Origin: Burkholderia latens
Lineage (GTDB): Bacteria > Pseudomonadota > Gammaproteobacteria > Burkholderiales > Burkholderiaceae
Assembly (NCBI RefSeq): GCF_001718795.1
Contig: NZ_CP013438.1
Location: 496,001-560,000 of the forward strand
Length of the DNA stretch: 64,000 nt
Direction of reading: 5' to 3'
Part shown: piece by piece, positions 63,175 through 64,000 of the stretch
Layout of the letters: every line of letters starts with the position of its first letter
Position numbering within the stretch: the first letter of the stretch is position 1
Notes under the pieces: model-generated
The model's input: the letters and a program-made list of their open reading frames with translations, nothing else
Told to the model about the DNA's origin: nothing
Databases searched by the model: none
Position numbers and translations under genes: made by a program

Positions 63175-64000
63175 TCAATCGGCCGCCGATACCGTCCGTT
63201 GCGCATCCGATGTGCCCTGATGCGCGTCGGCCCTGACGAGCATCGCGAGCGATGCAGCCGCGACCAGCAGTGCGGCAGACACCGCGGTTTCGACATGCAG
63301 CCCCTCGACGGTTTGCCGCGCGCTGCCGCCCGCGAGCGCGCCGAACGCGGCGACGCCGATCGCGCCGCCGGCCTGCCGTGCAGTGTTCAGCACGGCCGAC
63401 GCGATGCCCGCGCGTTCCGGTGCGACCGATGCGAGCACGGCCGTCGTCATCGCCGGCACGGCGAAGCCCATGCCGGCGGGGATCAGCAGGAATGGTACGA
63501 GCAGCAGCGGCAGCGGCGTCGCTGCGTTGGCGAAATACAGCGAGCCGTAGCCGAGCGCGGCGACGAGCGCACCCGCGACCATCGGCGCGCGCGGGCCGTA
63601 ACGTGCGACCGCACGGCCGCTCGCGAGATTCGACAGCAGGAAGCCGCCCGTCAGCGGCAGGAACGCGAGGCCGGCCTGCAACGCCGATTCGCCGCGCACG
63701 CGCTGCAGGTACAGCGCCAGCACGAATACGGTGCCGTAATACGTGAGGTTCACGCAGATCCCGAACAGCACGGCCGCGCTGAACGTGCGTCGGCGGAACA
63801 GCGACAGCGGCAGCATCGGCGTCGCGGTGCGAGACTCGAGCGCGACGAAGGCGGCCGCGGCGAACGCCGCGAGCGCGAACCCGCCGGCGACGACTGGATG
63901 CGCGAAGCCGAGCGGCCGCCACTCGATCACGGCGGCGGTGAGCGCGGTCAGCATCGCGATCGCGACGAGCTGGCCGCGCACGTCCAGCGTGCTTGCCGAG
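63175..64000 (-). CDS. DHA2-family MFS multidrug exporter, C-terminal part (5' end outside window)
   Basis: The frame stays open to the window edge, so only about 275 C-terminal residues are seen. They have seven to eight membrane helices of the 14-helix EmrB-type layout (PMLPLSLFRRRTFSAAVLFG, LQRVRGESALQAGLAFLPLT, AGMGFAVPAMTTAVLASVAPERAGIAS with the typical ARQAGGAIG helix). Convergent with the HxlR gene; the start and any regulator are outside. Confidence 0.88.
   Translation of the reverse strand, partial: SASTLDVRGQLVAIAMLTALTAAVIEWRPLGFAHPVVAGGFALAAFAAAAFVALESRTATPMLPLSLFRRRTFSAAVLFGICVNLTYYGTVFVLALYLQRVRGESALQAGLAFLPLTGGFLLSNLASGRAVARYGPRAPMVAGALVAALGYGSLYFANAATPLPLLLVPFLLIPAGMGFAVPAMTTAVLASVAPERAGIASAVLNTARQAGGAIGVAAFGALAGGSARQTVEGLHVETAVSAALLVAAASLAMLVRADAHQGTSDAQRTVSAAD

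Noticed and set aside
1..64000. tRNA, rRNA or CRISPR features
   Set aside because: No cloverleaf with conserved arm sequences, no rRNA signature and no array of spaced repeats was recognised by eye; a covariance-model scan would be decisive.

Overview
The window is high-GC DNA whose gene content fits a Burkholderia cepacia complex genome, most likely a secondary chromosome. The strongest pointer is a complete bceA-bceK locus (cepacian exopolysaccharide, first cluster) at 46-61 kb. A Wsp surface-sensing operon, a CLC-F fluoride exporter and many regulator/transporter pairs also fit. Nothing was searched against a database; names rest on motif and gene-order recognition.

Layout. 0-4.5 kb: end of a Wsp chemosensory operon (wspC partial, wspD, wspE, wspF), with no diguanylate cyclase gene after wspF. 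4.5-6.0 kb: fluoride riboswitch and CLC-F antiporter. 6.1-8.8 kb (minus): riboflavin synthase and an ABC exporter. 9.3-11.8 kb: DyP peroxidase, OsmC-like protein, LysR regulator. 12.3-13.4 kb: a GlxA/AraC-type regulator. 14.0-29.3 kb: a Wzx/Wzy-dependent exopolysaccharide operon, called EPS-A here. Its order is priming transferase, OPX lipoprotein, tyrosine phosphatase, tyrosine kinase, wecB, wecC, flippase, GT25, polymerase, GT4, secreted lyase-like protein, alpha-barrel protein, WecG/TagA transferase. A sigma-54-type promoter, a 9-bp inverted repeat and a leader of about 450 nt precede it.

29.4-44.3 kb holds housekeeping and stress genes: mntH, a PAP2 phosphatase, an SDR/MDR pair with a terminator, an AI-2E-type permease, SYLF and DUF883 envelope proteins, an ExeM-like nuclease, a DGPF/DGPF/VOC/ECF-sigma operon, and a rubrerythrin/Fe-S/DUF3501 operon. 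45.0-46.0 kb encodes a transposase-derived DNA-binding domain fused to an unrelated tail. 46.1-61.0 kb is bce-I: bceA on the minus strand, bceB-bceK on the plus strand. 61.2-64.0 kb has an MFS exporter divergent from an HxlR regulator, with a near-perfect inverted repeat between them, and part of a second (DHA2) MFS exporter.

The window therefore carries two paralogous exopolysaccharide machines about 17 kb apart, beside a surface-sensing operon. EPS-A has its own flippase and UDP-ManNAcA pathway; bce-I lacks a flippase and must take one from elsewhere. EPS-A, with its putative sigma-54 control and embedded lyase/alpha-barrel pair, is the best candidate for a poorly described system.
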